From positions 80,987-144,986 of the IMG/VR virus record IMGVR_UViG_3300032238_000599: a DNA stretch of 64,000 nt; one strand, written 5' to 3'. Position 1 is the stretch's first letter; the number at the start of each line of letters is the position of its first letter. Origin of the DNA: a virus. A program made the position numbers and the translations under genes. Below the pieces are notes generated by a model that was not told where the DNA came from, made no database searches, and was given only the letters and a program-made list of their open reading frames with translations. Below are positions 1-10,240 of this stretch, piece after piece.

Positions 1-2
1 CT

Positions 3-3000
3 GCCTATTATAGATTAGAAGAAGTTGTTAACTATGTTGTGCAGAAAAATACAAGTTGGACAAAATCAACTGGTAACAGCACAAGTCAAATAACTACAGG
101 AACTGCTGGCAGTGCCGCAAGTGCTTACTTTGCTAGTGCTCGTATTCAAGATATTAACAACTGGGTAACAGCAGGCAGCGAACAAACTACCGCCAGCGCA
201 TTCACAGGTAGCACAAGTACAACAACTTTAACAGTTACCGCAATTACTAGCGGAACTATTGTTGCAGGATCATGTTTAACTGGTGGCGCAATTGCCGCTG
301 GCACATACATTAACACTCAATTAACAGCAACTAATGCCGCAACGGCAACTACTACAGCAACTGCATCGAGTGGTGCAACAAGTATTACAGTTGCAAGTGC
401 AACTAACATTGTTGCAGGACAATTAATTACAGCAACAAACATTCCACAAGGAACATTTGTACGCAACGACTATGTATCTGGTACAACAATCAACCTAGTA
501 ACTATCTACGGTTCTCCAGTACAAACACTTGGCGCACTAAGCACAACATCAATTAGTTTCTATGCACCAGGAAATACTGGTACATACCAAATCAGTGTAA
601 GCCAAGCACAAAGTTCTACAACATTAACAGGTAATGCAAGCATTACCCCTGTAACATCAGGTGCTTATGCTCTAGCAACATCTGCATTACAAACTGCTTG
701 GACTGCACTACAAGCTCGCCGCACAGAAATTCAAAGCGACACAGTTGTATGGGTACAAAAGTTCTATCAAAACGTTAACTTTAACGCTGGAACAACAAGT
801 CCTTGCTACCGTGATGCTGGTTTAATTGTTGACGCACTTGGATGGGACATGGTTTTAGGTACAAACTTTAACTCTATCACAGTTGGACGTTCATACTATA
901 GAGCAATCGCAAGTGCCCAACTAGTTCTATCAAGTCAGAAGAACGCAGAGATTGGCGCAATTCAATTCATTGGCTATAAAGCTAAGATGGTTGCATCGAG
1001 TGGCGCATCTGCTCAACTTACACAAATGATTGATGATATCAAAGAATATATCAATGGTACTACTTCAATTACTTGTACAGCAACTACCGCTACAACTAAC
1101 GTAATTACAACAAGTTCAACAGCTAACCTAGTACTAGGAATGCCAATTGTGTTTACTGGTACAGTAGCTGGCGGCATTGTTGCAGGACAAACATATTATG
1201 TTTTAGCAATTCCAAGCTCAACAACTTTCACTGTTACTAGTGCAAGCGGTTCTACAGTTGCTCTAACATTAACCACTACAACTAGTCAGTCATTTGCTGG
1301 TGTACAGACAAGTTTACAAACTTATGGTACTATAACTTACGACAATACTCTTGCAACTATTAAAGGGGCTGAAATCTTACGTGCTAATAAGACATTCTTG
1401 TCATATGAAGCTAGTGCATACATTACAGCAACTTACACTTATAGTGTAACTACAACAACAGCAAGCAATGACAGATTTACAGTCAGCGGAACTCATGCTT
1501 TTGTAACTGGAGATCCTGTAGTATTTTCTGGAACACCGTTTGCAGGCAGTGGTGTAACAGCTGGTACAGTTTACTATGTTACATCAACTCCAACTAGTGC
1601 AACATTTACAGTAAGTGCTACACAAGGCGGAACTAACATTGATATTAGTTCAAATGGTAGTGGCACATTTACAGTAGCATACTCATTTGATGCTACAAGC
1701 TGCCGCCGAGATGCCGCAGCCATTATTGATGCTATGGTATATGATTTACAGTACACCGGTAACTATAAGTCACTACGTGCCGCTCAATTATACGTAAATG
1801 CTATCAACGGTTCTAAATTAGAAAACATGTTCTTAGTACGTAACGGTACTGGTGTACGCAACATGACACTACAAGGTCTAAATGGTACACTAACTCAAGT
1901 CAACGTTTATGGAACAAAACGCCCAACAGCAGGTGCTTATGTGGCACTTGATCCTGGATTTGGTCCTAATGACACTAACGTATGGATTACCACACGTTCT
2001 TGCTACTCACAAAACGTAACAATGTTTGGTACAGGGTGCTCCGGCGGCAAGGTCGATGCGGCATTACATGCTGGCGGTAACAAGTCTATGGTTAAGAATG
2101 ACTTTACAACAATTATCAGTGATGGTATTGGTGTATGGTGTACTGGTGCAGGTTCGTTAACAGAATTAGTTTCAGTGTTTAACTACTATGGCTACGCTGG
2201 TTACCTAGCAGAACTAGGTGGACGTATTCGTGCTACGAACGGTAACAGCTCATATGGTACATATGGTGTTATTGCTGAGGGTACTGATACATATGAAACT
2301 TCTATCAATGCTACAGTTACTAACCGTGCTAACCAAGCACTAATTTCTAACGTAGTAACAGACTCTGTTAACAAGGTATGGCGTTTTGAATACTCAAACG
2401 CAGGTAACGCTTATACTAATACTGTACATACAATTAGCGGAACAGGTTACAATGCTGCCGCAACCGCAGATGAATTCCGTGATGCCGCAATATTTGAAAC
2501 TCGTATTGTTGACTTAAACGATAACAACGGCGTCGGCGGCACAAATTATGTAACACAAAGCAATGCCGCCCAGGGTGGTGCAGTAGGTGAAATAACTATT
2601 GCCGCAACTGATACAGCATTATCAACAGCATACACTGGTATGCGTATTCAAATTACTGCTGGTACAGGCGTTGGGCAATATGCAAACATATTAAACTACA
2701 ACAATGGTAATAAGAAAGCTATCATTTACAAGGATAGTTTTGCAACACTGACTATAACTGCTACAACTAATGGTAGCCCAAGTACAGTAACCGTAGCAAG
2801 CACATCAACACTATATGCTAACATGCCATTCTTGGTAGCGTCAACAGTAGGCGGTTTAACATTAAACACAGTTTATTATGTTAAGACTATTGTTAATGCA
2901 ACAACATTCAGCGTAAGCTCAACTGCTGGTGGCACAGCATTTACTAGTGAAATTACAACAACTACAGCACAGTCTGTATCGTTGTATGCCGCAGGATGGG

Positions 3001-5822
3001 ATCATGTTGTTCCGGGAACTACAATTACAAACGTTCTTGACTTAACAACAACTTATATCATTGAACCTCGTATTAACTACACTGGTCCGGGATTGTTAGG
3101 AACAAGTAGAACATTACCAGCAACTGCTACTTGGCAAGCCGCTACATATACATATGGCCAATTCTTAGCAATTGCCAACGGTAGTACAAGCACAGCATAT
3201 TCCCCAGATGGGAAAACATGGGCAAGTGCAGGTGCGTTAACAACTACATCTTATGTTGATGTAGTGTTCGGTGGCGGTGAAGGCGCAATAGCAACCGCAG
3301 TTGTTGGTGGGTTAGGAGGTGTTGGCGCAGTACTTACAGCCGCCCTAGGTCCAGGCGGTGTTGGACAAGTTCAAACAGACCAAGTTGCAACCGTAACAGT
3401 TCTTAACGGCGGTACAGGATATACAACTCCTCCAACAATCGTATTCACAGGTGGCGGCGGATCTAACGCTGTAGCTACTTGTACAGTTCTAAATGGTTCT
3501 ATTGCATCAGTAACTGTTACTGTAAACGGTAGCGCATATACTAGTGCTCCGACAGTAACAGCCGCAACAGATCGTGTAACGCAAATCAATATTGTAGCAC
3601 GTGGTAAGAATTATCTAAGTGCTCCTACCGTTACAATAAGCGGTGGAGGCTCAACTAACCAAGCTACTGGTACAGCGGTATTAACTAATAGTGGTGTAAG
3701 CTCAATTACTATTGGAAATAACGGCGGATCTGGTTATACTAGCACTCCAACAGTAACTATTTTAGATAGTACAGCAAGATATCTAGCAATTAGCGGAACA
3801 GCAGTAAACAACTGTTATCAAACAGTATCTGGAGCTATTACAGCCAGCGCTTGGACAGCAGGATCTAGTACCGGCAAGACAGATTTAAAATCTTTAGCAT
3901 ACGGACAAGTAGGCGGAGTAGGTTTATGGATTGCAGTAGGTGGTACTTCGGCAACTGCAAGTGCAGTATCAAGTTCAGATGGCGGCACAGCATGGACTGA
4001 TCGTTCAAGTGCTATTACTGCACTAAGCGCAGGATACTACGCAGGCGTTGCATTTGGTAATGGTTATTTTGTTGCTGTTAATAACGGCGGCAATAAGACA
4101 TCTTATATGACTGGTAACCCAGCAACTTGGACAGCAGGCGGAACACTACCATTTACTACAGCAGTTAGTGTTGCTTATGGTAACGGACGTTTTGTTGTAT
4201 TAGGTTCTAACGGTGCTGTTGCAATTAGTATTGATAACAGCGCAACTTGGAGCGCAATTGATACTGCAACCGGTACAACAACTAGTGTGTTATCAAGTAG
4301 CTTAACATGGTCTACAATCAGATATGGACAAGGTTTGTTCATGGCAATTGCTCAAGGTACACAAACTTGTGCAACTAGCCCAGACGGTATCAACTGGACA
4401 GTATATGCAACAGGCATGCCAAGCTCAAGCAACTGGAAAGCTCTAGCATTTGGTAATCCAACTTCTGCAACACTAGGCGCACAACCATTATGGATTGCCG
4501 CAAGTAATACATCAGGTTCAATCGCCGCAAGTATTAGAACTGGTGCTCGTCCATTAGGCCGTATGAAAGTAATTGCTGGTGTAATAACTGAAGTTCGTAT
4601 GGTAGAACCAGGAAGCGGATTCCCTAAAGGCAACGTTACTGCTACCACTGTAACAACAAACGTAATTACAACCGACGATACAACTAACTTAGTTGATAGC
4701 ATGCCAGTAGTGTTTACTGGTTGCAGTACTGGCGGTCTAGCAAACAATACAGTTTATTATGTAATTGGCGCAACTATTGTAACTAACACTAGCTTCAAAG
4801 TTAGCTTAACAGCAGGTAGTGCAACACCAGTTACACTAAGTTCACAAACTGTAACAGGTACATATCGTGCAGGTCCAATTGTAACTCAGACAGATCCTAA
4901 CAGAACTAAATCTGCTAACTTATGGTCACGCAATGGCGACGGTGCTCTTGGAAACCCAAGCTTCAACAACCGCGGTACTGGAAACATTACTGCTACAGCC
5001 GCAACAATTGGCGACGGTTATAGCGACTTGTTCCAAACAGGAACTTATGTTAACGTCACCGGTTTATACAGTCAGCCAACTCCAGGTGCAAACGTACAGT
5101 TTGGATCAATTGGCAACGTATGGTATAAACTAGTTAGTGTTGTTAACTTGTTAGGGGTTGCTGGTAACTACTCTGCTAGCTTCCAAATTAACCCAGCTCT
5201 AACTACATTAAATGCACCACCACATGCTGATACAGTAGTAACAAGATTGAAGTATTCACAAGTTCGTTTAACCGGACATGACTTCTTGTACATCGGTACT
5301 GGAAATCAAACACAAACTAACTATCCTTATGTTAACCCAAATAGCGCAATTCAGGCTAATCAAGCTAACAGTTCGGGTGGCGGACGAGTATTCTTTACAA
5401 GTACTGACCAAGACGGTAACTTCAACGTTGGTAACTTATTCGGAGTGCAACAGGCAACTGGTACTGCTACATTAAATGCTAACGCATTTAACTTGTCAGG
5501 ACTACAATCATTGCAACTGGGTTCAGTTAGTTTAGGCGTCGGAAGTGCTGTAATTACACAATTCAGTACAGATCCATACTTTACTGCTAACAGTGACAAC
5601 GTTGTTCCAACACAAAAAGCAATTAAGAGCTATATTAGCTCACAAATTGGTGGCGGAGCAAGTACTTTGAACGTAAATACATTAACAGCTGGTGTGATTT
5701 ACTTGTCTGGAAATAACATCTCAACAACGACAGGTGTTCAAATTAACGTAACAGCTAAAATGAATTTCGTAGGCGGAATAGACGGTGCTCCCGTAGCCCT
5801 TGCGTACTTCATGCAAAAATAA
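3..5822 (+). CDS. Giant modular virion adhesin / tail-fibre-like protein, 5' end cut by window
   Basis: The frame is open from the first bases of the window, so the protein (more than 1,930 residues) continues upstream; the GTG at 39 is only the first start-like codon. It is rich in Thr, Ser, Ala and Gly, as beta-structured phage fibres are. Visible modules: two helical 'C-RD' segments (near 800-980 and 1680-1800 nt; the second contains SCRRDAAAIIDAMVYDL), several copies of a module of about 60 residues ending in YYV..I...TFTVS (near 1090-1280, 1450-1680, 2750-2960 and 4640-4850 nt), a run of GSGYTSTPTVTI-type repeats (3385-3760), and sialidase/BNR-type Asp-box blades (SPDGKTW, SSDGGTAW, SPDGINW) over 3130-4540. 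The C-terminal segment with TSTDQDGNF and VVPTQKAIKSYISSQIGGG is, from memory, typical of large T4-like cyanophage structural proteins. Receptor binding or a baseplate-attached fibre is inferred. Modules are shared with the 53139-59471 gene. Confidence 0.75.
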   Translation, partial: AYYRLEEVVNYVVQKNTSWTKSTGNSTSQITTGTAGSAASAYFASARIQDINNWVTAGSEQTTASAFTGSTSTTTLTVTAITSGTIVAGSCLTGGAIAAGTYINTQLTATNAATATTTATASSGATSITVASATNIVAGQLITATNIPQGTFVRNDYVSGTTINLVTIYGSPVQTLGALSTTSISFYAPGNTGTYQISVSQAQSSTTLTGNASITPVTSGAYALATSALQTAWTALQARRTEIQSDTVVWVQKFYQNVNFNAGTTSPCYRDAGLIVDALGWDMVLGTNFNSITVGRSYYRAIASAQLVLSSQKNAEIGAIQFIGYKAKMVASSGASAQLTQMIDDIKEYINGTTSITCTATTATTNVITTSSTANLVLGMPIVFTGTVAGGIVAGQTYYVLAIPSSTTFTVTSASGSTVALTLTTTTSQSFAGVQTSLQTYGTITYDNTLATIKGAEILRANKTFLSYEASAYITATYTYSVTTTTASNDRFTVSGTHAFVTGDPVVFSGTPFAGSGVTAGTVYYVTSTPTSATFTVSATQGGTNIDISSNGSGTFTVAYSFDATSCRRDAAAIIDAMVYDLQYTGNYKSLRAAQLYVNAINGSKLENMFLVRNGTGVRNMTLQGLNGTLTQVNVYGTKRPTAGAYVALDPGFGPNDTNVWITTRSCYSQNVTMFGTGCSGGKVDAALHAGGNKSMVKNDFTTIISDGIGVWCTGAGSLTELVSVFNYYGYAGYLAELGGRIRATNGNSSYGTYGVIAEGTDTYETSINATVTNRANQALISNVVTDSVNKVWRFEYSNAGNAYTNTVHTISGTGYNAAATADEFRDAAIFETRIVDLNDNNGVGGTNYVTQSNAAQGGAVGEITIAATDTALSTAYTGMRIQITAGTGVGQYANILNYNNGNKKAIIYKDSFATLTITATTNGSPSTVTVASTSTLYANMPFLVASTVGGLTLNTVYYVKTIVNATTFSVSSTAGGTAFTSEITTTTAQSVSLYAAGWDHVVPGTTITNVLDLTTTYIIEPRINYTGPGLLGTSRTLPATATWQAATYTYGQFLAIANGSTSTAYSPDGKTWASAGALTTTSYVDVVFGGGEGAIATAVVGGLGGVGAVLTAALGPGGVGQVQTDQVATVTVLNGGTGYTTPPTIVFTGGGGSNAVATCTVLNGSIASVTVTVNGSAYTSAPTVTAATDRVTQINIVARGKNYLSAPTVTISGGGSTNQATGTAVLTNSGVSSITIGNNGGSGYTSTPTVTILDSTARYLAISGTAVNNCYQTVSGAITASAWTAGSSTGKTDLKSLAYGQVGGVGLWIAVGGTSATASAVSSSDGGTAWTDRSSAITALSAGYYAGVAFGNGYFVAVNNGGNKTSYMTGNPATWTAGGTLPFTTAVSVAYGNGRFVVLGSNGAVAISIDNSATWSAIDTATGTTTSVLSSSLTWSTIRYGQGLFMAIAQGTQTCATSPDGINWTVYATGMPSSSNWKALAFGNPTSATLGAQPLWIAASNTSGSIAASIRTGARPLGRMKVIAGVITEVRMVEPGSGFPKGNVTATTVTTNVITTDDTTNLVDSMPVVFTGCSTGGLANNTVYYVIGATIVTNTSFKVSLTAGSATPVTLSSQTVTGTYRAGPIVTQTDPNRTKSANLWSRNGDGALGNPSFNNRGTGNITATAATIGDGYSDLFQTGTYVNVTGLYSQPTPGANVQFGSIGNVWYKLVSVVNLLGVAGNYSASFQINPALTTLNAPPHADTVVTRLKYSQVRLTGHDFLYIGTGNQTQTNYPYVNPNSAIQANQANSSGGGRVFFTSTDQDGNFNVGNLFGVQQATGTATLNANAFNLSGLQSLQLGSVSLGVGSAVITQFSTDPYFTANSDNVVPTQKAIKSYISSQIGGGASTLNVNTLTAGVIYLSGNNISTTTGVQINVTAKMNFVGGIDGAPVALAYFMQK

Positions 5823-5839
5823 TTTTGGAGAAATAAACC

Positions 5840-6187
5840 ATGGCATCAGGAAGATTAGGGATTAGTACAAGTTTAACAGGCGGCTCAAATGCTACTGTTT
5901 ATACTGTTCCAACAGGCTATTACGCCGTACTAAACGTTAACGTTACAAACACTAGCTCTGTTGGTGTTACTGCAAGAGTTGCCGTTACATCAAATCCAGC
6001 GTCAATTGGCGCAAGCGAGTGGATTGAATACGGTGTAGGTATTGCACCTGGCGGAACTTTAGAAAGAACAGGTATTGTAGCAGACGCAGGAAAAGCTATT
6101 GTTGTATGGGCAAGTACTAGCACTTCGGGCTCAATAGGTAGTTGCGTAAACGCTAACGTGTTTGGCATTGAAACTTCAACAACCTAA
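5840..6187 (+). CDS. Small predicted virion-associated beta protein
   Basis: A 115-residue protein with no signal peptide or membrane segment. It lies 17 nt after the adhesin gene with a GGAGA ribosome site. The sequence alternates hydrophobic and Thr/Ser residues (VYTVPTGYYAVLNVNVTNTS) and looks like a single beta sandwich. Its position between fibre genes suggests a fibre-associated or decoration subunit. No enzymatic motif is seen and the function is unknown. Confidence 0.6.
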   Translation: MASGRLGISTSLTGGSNATVYTVPTGYYAVLNVNVTNTSSVGVTARVAVTSNPASIGASEWIEYGVGIAPGGTLERTGIVADAGKAIVVWASTSTSGSIGSCVNANVFGIETSTT

Positions 6188-6190
6188 ATA
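6183..6190 (+). promoter_or_regulatory. T4-type late promoter octamer CCTAAATA
   Basis: It matches the late pattern NNTAAATA and overlaps the stop codon of the preceding gene. It lies 18 nt before the start at 6209, leaving room for a short leader. The call is based on the motif and its recurrence before other structural genes. Confidence 0.45.
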
Positions 6191-6208
6191 GAACAAGTGA
6201 GATAAAAG

Positions 6209-7084
6209 ATGGCTCGATATAATACAGCGTTTAAAACATTAGTTGTTACCGGAACAGCAACTATTAGCACACCATTGCAGGGAACTGTGCTGGTGTCGCT
6301 TACAAGCACAGCCGGCTATACGGTAACATTACCAAGCCCTGTGTTATTTCCTGGTGCAAGTTTACAAATTTATAATAATACCAGCGGTGCGTGTACATTA
6401 AGCACACCAGCTGGTAACTTTACAGTCGGCGCCGCAGGTGCAAGTACGCAAGCGATTGCATCGGGACAAGTTTTTACTCACGTGTCAGATGGCGCAAACT
6501 GGATTACATGGTCAGATGTAAACGGCCCTGGCTCATTTACTACACTAACAGCAAGCTCAACAGTAACATTAAGTCCTGCAAGTGCCAACGTAGCAATTAG
6601 TCCAAGCGGTAGTGGTAACGTAACTATTGCTCCTGCAAGTCCCGGTGCAATTAACAACATGACCATTGGTGGTAGCACACCATTAGCTGGTACATTTAAT
6701 GCACTAACATCAACTGGTACAACTACGTTACAGTTGATTAGTGAGGTATTAAACACAAAATCGGGTGCAAATGGTACTGTTGTCCATGACGCAAGTACTG
6801 GCGACATTTGGTATCACTCAAGCATTGCATCCTCTTTTACAGCAAACTTTACTAACGTGCCAACTACTTCAAACAGAACTCTAGTTATGACGCTAATACT
6901 AGCTCAAGGTGGCACACCATTTAATGCGACTGGCGTACAAATTAACGGTACTGGTTATAGTATTAACTGGGCCGGTGGTGTTGTACCTTCAGGTCGTGCA
7001 AGTAAGATTGACGTTGTGACGTTCTTCATCTATAACGTAGGTGGAACATTTGCAGTTACTGGACAGATGAGCTCATTCGGCTAA
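6209..7084 (+). CDS. Fibre-like structural protein with a shared C-terminal domain
   Basis: A 291-residue Thr/Ser/Ala-rich protein. The N-terminal part has short beta repeats (LSPASANVAISPSGSGNVTI). The last 115 or so residues (NFTNVPTTSNRTLVMTLILA through VTGQMSSFG) clearly resemble the C-terminus of the 249-residue product at 51483-52232 (NVPTTANRSMAVTLILVQG through VFGQMSSYG). This domain is therefore a reused fibre module, probably a trimerisation, tip or attachment domain. The surrounding genes support a virion role; the exact function is unknown. Confidence 0.65.
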   Translation: MARYNTAFKTLVVTGTATISTPLQGTVLVSLTSTAGYTVTLPSPVLFPGASLQIYNNTSGACTLSTPAGNFTVGAAGASTQAIASGQVFTHVSDGANWITWSDVNGPGSFTTLTASSTVTLSPASANVAISPSGSGNVTIAPASPGAINNMTIGGSTPLAGTFNALTSTGTTTLQLISEVLNTKSGANGTVVHDASTGDIWYHSSIASSFTANFTNVPTTSNRTLVMTLILAQGGTPFNATGVQINGTGYSINWAGGVVPSGRASKIDVVTFFIYNVGGTFAVTGQMSSFG

Positions 7085-7106
7085 TATTGGACACTAGGAG
7101 AATTTA

Positions 7107-8732
7107 ATGCCATTAGTAGGAACATTCGGTGGTAATACCACAGCAAAAGGTGTAGGTGGATATCACCCTGGTGCAGGACCAGTTGACACCACATCCAGCG
7201 CCGCGCAAGGTGTAATTGGTACTACTACTGTATCAGGAAGTTTAAACGGTACAATTTATAACCTAAGTGCTAGTTCAGTTACTGGACAGCGTATTACACA
7301 AGACCCATTTTTTATGGGTAACGTTACCTACAGTTTAGTAGGTGCAACTAGTGGAACAGCTAGTAATACTAACGGTACGAACGTCACTGTTAGTACAACT
7401 ACCGGATTATATACTGGACAAGCAATTTATTTTTCTGGTTACGGCACCGGCGCTTTAAATAGTGCAAGTACTAGTGCGGCTTTAACACCCGGGCAGTATT
7501 GGATTACAGCAATTGGCAGTGGCGTTATCAGCATTGCAAGAACAAGCGGGGGAACTGCTATTAACTTTGGCGGATCTACTACGTTAACTGGCGTTAACTG
7601 GACTACAGGTCTCCCTCCGGGATTTAGCTTTAACGCTTCGACTGGAACTATTAGTGGTAGTTTAACAATTAATGCAAATACAAACCCGGGTGAAAAAGCC
7701 GGTATTATTAATCACACAGTTCCAACAACTGGTGCAAACAGTATTGGTACAGGACCGTATAATCCTAACGGCATTCAGCCAGCAACTTATCGTGTAACTG
7801 TCCGTGCCACAGATAATAGTTATGCTAACAACTATTCAGAGCGTTACTACGATATTAACTTGTCAGTTCCATTTGCTTACAGACAAATTATTACTGTAGG
7901 ATATACTCAAGCGGGATATGCTAATTCAAGTACATGGACCGACAGTCAAAAAACAGTTGGTGCTAATGATACAACAACTTTATTAGCCGGCAACCAAGAA
8001 GCAAGCCATAACTATCAAATGAGCGCACATAACTATACACGTTCATTTACCTATGGAGCTTCTGGTACGCATTGCGGAGCGGCAAGTAACATTATTGCAT
8101 TTAACATGAGAACAGAAACTAACAACACTTCGGGTTATACTAGAAGTTATCCAGTTAGCCAGAATAACTGTTCTACATTAATGAACGAATTTTATTATGC
8201 ATGGATTTCAAGCCCAGCAACAGCTTCAGTGTATGAGCATAATATGACCACTGAAACAATCACCGGCGCAGTTCCAGGCATGAGTTTATCAAATCCTCTA
8301 GTTGGAGGAAACTGGGACGGTTACGGATGGTGGGGCCCAAGCGGCGCAACCATGAACTATGCTACACGTACTAACACATCCGGGCGCGGCGGCCAAGGCG
8401 GCGACGCTCAGTGTAAAGTTCTAATGAACAAACAACGTTACCAGTATGCGGGGCGTGAAGGCTGTCCAAATAGTAACTGGCGCCGCAGTGATATGACTAC
8501 TGCTACAACAAGTGATAGCGCACCAGGAAAGTACTATAACTCAGGTGAAGAAAATCACACAACTGTACAAGATTGGGGCTACTGTGTTGGATATTATGGT
8601 CCTGCTGGACACGTTAATACCAGTTACAAGTTTGTTTATGCTACAGAAGCCAACTCTGGATCTACTTCATCATTAGACTGTAAAGGTGGACACCCGGGAA
8701 ACAGCTCAGCAACAGCGGCATGGCGAGATTAA
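7107..8732 (+). CDS. Fibre/adhesin protein with Ig-like domain and Cys/aromatic-rich C-terminus
   Basis: A 541-residue protein preceded by an AGGAG ribosome site. Residues 70-200 carry an Ig-like segment whose final strand reads GLPPGFSFNASTGTISG, typical of putative-Ig (He_PIG-like) domains. A beta module of about 60 residues (NVTVSTTTGLYTGQ to TSGGTAINF) is inserted before that strand. The C-terminal half, from about residue 300, is Tyr/Trp/Asn-rich with six cysteines (HCGAAS, NNCSTL, QCKVLM, EGCPNS, YCVGYY, LDCKGG) and may be a receptor-binding tip. Adhesin function is inferred from composition and neighbours. Confidence 0.6.
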   Translation: MPLVGTFGGNTTAKGVGGYHPGAGPVDTTSSAAQGVIGTTTVSGSLNGTIYNLSASSVTGQRITQDPFFMGNVTYSLVGATSGTASNTNGTNVTVSTTTGLYTGQAIYFSGYGTGALNSASTSAALTPGQYWITAIGSGVISIARTSGGTAINFGGSTTLTGVNWTTGLPPGFSFNASTGTISGSLTINANTNPGEKAGIINHTVPTTGANSIGTGPYNPNGIQPATYRVTVRATDNSYANNYSERYYDINLSVPFAYRQIITVGYTQAGYANSSTWTDSQKTVGANDTTTLLAGNQEASHNYQMSAHNYTRSFTYGASGTHCGAASNIIAFNMRTETNNTSGYTRSYPVSQNNCSTLMNEFYYAWISSPATASVYEHNMTTETITGAVPGMSLSNPLVGGNWDGYGWWGPSGATMNYATRTNTSGRGGQGGDAQCKVLMNKQRYQYAGREGCPNSNWRRSDMTTATTSDSAPGKYYNSGEENHTTVQDWGYCVGYYGPAGHVNTSYKFVYATEANSGSTSSLDCKGGHPGNSSATAAWRD

Positions 8733-8735
8733 ACT

Positions 8736-8743
8736 AATAAATA
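8736..8743 (+). promoter_or_regulatory. T4-type late promoter octamer AATAAATA
   Basis: An exact NATAAATA lies directly after the adhesin stop and 29 nt before the ATG at 8773, which also has a GGAG ribosome site. It probably drives the 8773-10216 pair. Confidence 0.6.
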
Positions 8744-8772
8744 TTCAACAATTTTATTAGCACGGAGACACC

Positions 8773-9666
8773 ATGATCGAAAGAACCGATAGAATATTTG
8801 AGTATCATCAAAAATTTCAATTAAGCAAACCAAATACTGACATATCAATGCTTTCAGAGCGAGAGGTAGAAATTATCAAAATCGCTATGAACAAAGAATG
8901 GACAAACCCTAAATTTAAAATGAAGTGGTTTGTTGGTAACGCACAAGTTACAGCATTTGCACAGTTCCGTCAATTTTTAATGGAACTAAAAGCTAAAGAA
9001 GAAGCCATCGAAGACTTAGAATATAACGTTGCCAAGTATGATATTGAACTTACTCGCAACGAACGTCTTATTGAAGAAAGCCCAGACGATTTAGAACGTA
9101 AACTAGCAGAGTTAGATATTTGGCGTTTAAAACGAGATAAAGAACGTACACAACGTATTCTTCAAAATTGGTATCTAGAGCGCCAGCAATTCTGTGACCT
9201 ACTAGTAGAAATGTCAGGAACTGATGCAGTTAAACTGCCTGACGGTAGTGGTAGAACTTACTGGGATATTATTGGAACCGATGAAGAAGATGTCTATGAA
9301 AAAGTGTTATGGACAAATCGTCTAGCAAAACAAGCGGCCTGCGACATTATGTTCTATGGGCGTATTAATACCGGTAACATGGATGCTATTTTACAAATGG
9401 ATCCTGATCAACAGGCTGAAACATTTGCACTAGCAACTGACTTTAGCATTAAAATACAAACACATTTACATCAGTTACAAGCAAATGCCGAAGAAACTGC
9501 TAGACTTCCAGGTGCACCGTTTGATCTTAAAGAACTAAAAGCTCCTAATATTCCATTAGACGACGGTATAGCACAGAAATTAGATACTATCATGCCTCCC
9601 GCAACACCAATTATGCCTGAGGATGATAAAGATGACAAGGATTTATTAAATGTATATAATGTTTGA
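8773..9666 (+). CDS. Conserved coiled-coil protein, unknown function
   Basis: A 297-residue charged protein. The sequence shows a long amphipathic alpha-helical stretch from roughly residue 70 to 145 (alternating Glu/Lys/Arg and Leu, such as ELKAKEEAIEDLEYNV) and a Pro-rich acidic C-terminus. No catalytic motif is seen. It follows a late promoter and overlaps the next gene by 17 nt, so the two are co-transcribed. A virion or assembly role is inferred from late expression and position among structural genes. Confidence 0.6.
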   Translation: MIERTDRIFEYHQKFQLSKPNTDISMLSEREVEIIKIAMNKEWTNPKFKMKWFVGNAQVTAFAQFRQFLMELKAKEEAIEDLEYNVAKYDIELTRNERLIEESPDDLERKLAELDIWRLKRDKERTQRILQNWYLERQQFCDLLVEMSGTDAVKLPDGSGRTYWDIIGTDEEDVYEKVLWTNRLAKQAACDIMFYGRINTGNMDAILQMDPDQQAETFALATDFSIKIQTHLHQLQANAEETARLPGAPFDLKELKAPNIPLDDGIAQKLDTIMPPATPIMPEDDKDDKDLLNVYNV

Positions 9667-10216
9667 ATCCCAACACTGGGAAGATCAGCGAATTAAGTAC
9701 TTTGGAAGTACCTGGTTTATGCAGATTGCACACATCGATGAAGCAGACGAAGCAAGCGTTGATATTACTCCACTAAAAGGTATTGTAATTTCAAAAGATC
9801 TAGCCTATTGCTTAAAGATGCATCATGCAACTGAAGGTAAAATCATTGTCCGTGAACTAAAAGAAATTATGGACTATGCAGACTATGAAAGCCCAACAGA
9901 ATTAAACTACGGTGATAATGGTGGTCGTAAAGATTATTACACGCTAACCGAACAGCAATTGGCTAACTCTATCCAGTTTATTAAAAATATGATGACTATT
10001 TTCATGGACAATTATGGACATAGAAAAGATCCTGCTGCCTTAATGGAACTGAAAAAGCAAGTGATGAATTTGCCTGCTACCGGTACTGTAGAAAATTTAA
10101 ACAATGCTCAAATGTTTATGAGTACATATTTTGAATATCAAACTCCATATACACAACATAGAGAAAAAACACCGTCAATTGGCATACGCTTTCAATTTGA
10201 TGGTGAAGGTTGGTAA
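9650..10216 (+). CDS. Conserved hypothetical, translationally coupled to the previous gene
   Basis: A 188-residue soluble protein. The ATG at 9650 sits about 8 nt after an AAGGA site; the in-frame ATG at 9659 is too far from it, so the first is preferred. It overlaps the previous gene by 17 nt and is followed by a strong terminator, making this a two-gene unit. No known domain is recognised. The C-terminal half is helical and ends SIGIRFQFDGEGW. Confidence 0.6.
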   Translation: MYIMFESQHWEDQRIKYFGSTWFMQIAHIDEADEASVDITPLKGIVISKDLAYCLKMHHATEGKIIVRELKEIMDYADYESPTELNYGDNGGRKDYYTLTEQQLANSIQFIKNMMTIFMDNYGHRKDPAALMELKKQVMNLPATGTVENLNNAQMFMSTYFEYQTPYTQHREKTPSIGIRFQFDGEGW

Positions 10217-10240
10217 ACTCACAACTTCACTAAACAAACA

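Noticed and set aside
4352-4747. Long open frame on the minus strand inside the first adhesin
   Set aside because: It is a shadow of the Thr/Ala/Val-rich coding strand, without ribosome site, promoter or recognisable product. The same holds for many antisense frames in the repeat proteins.
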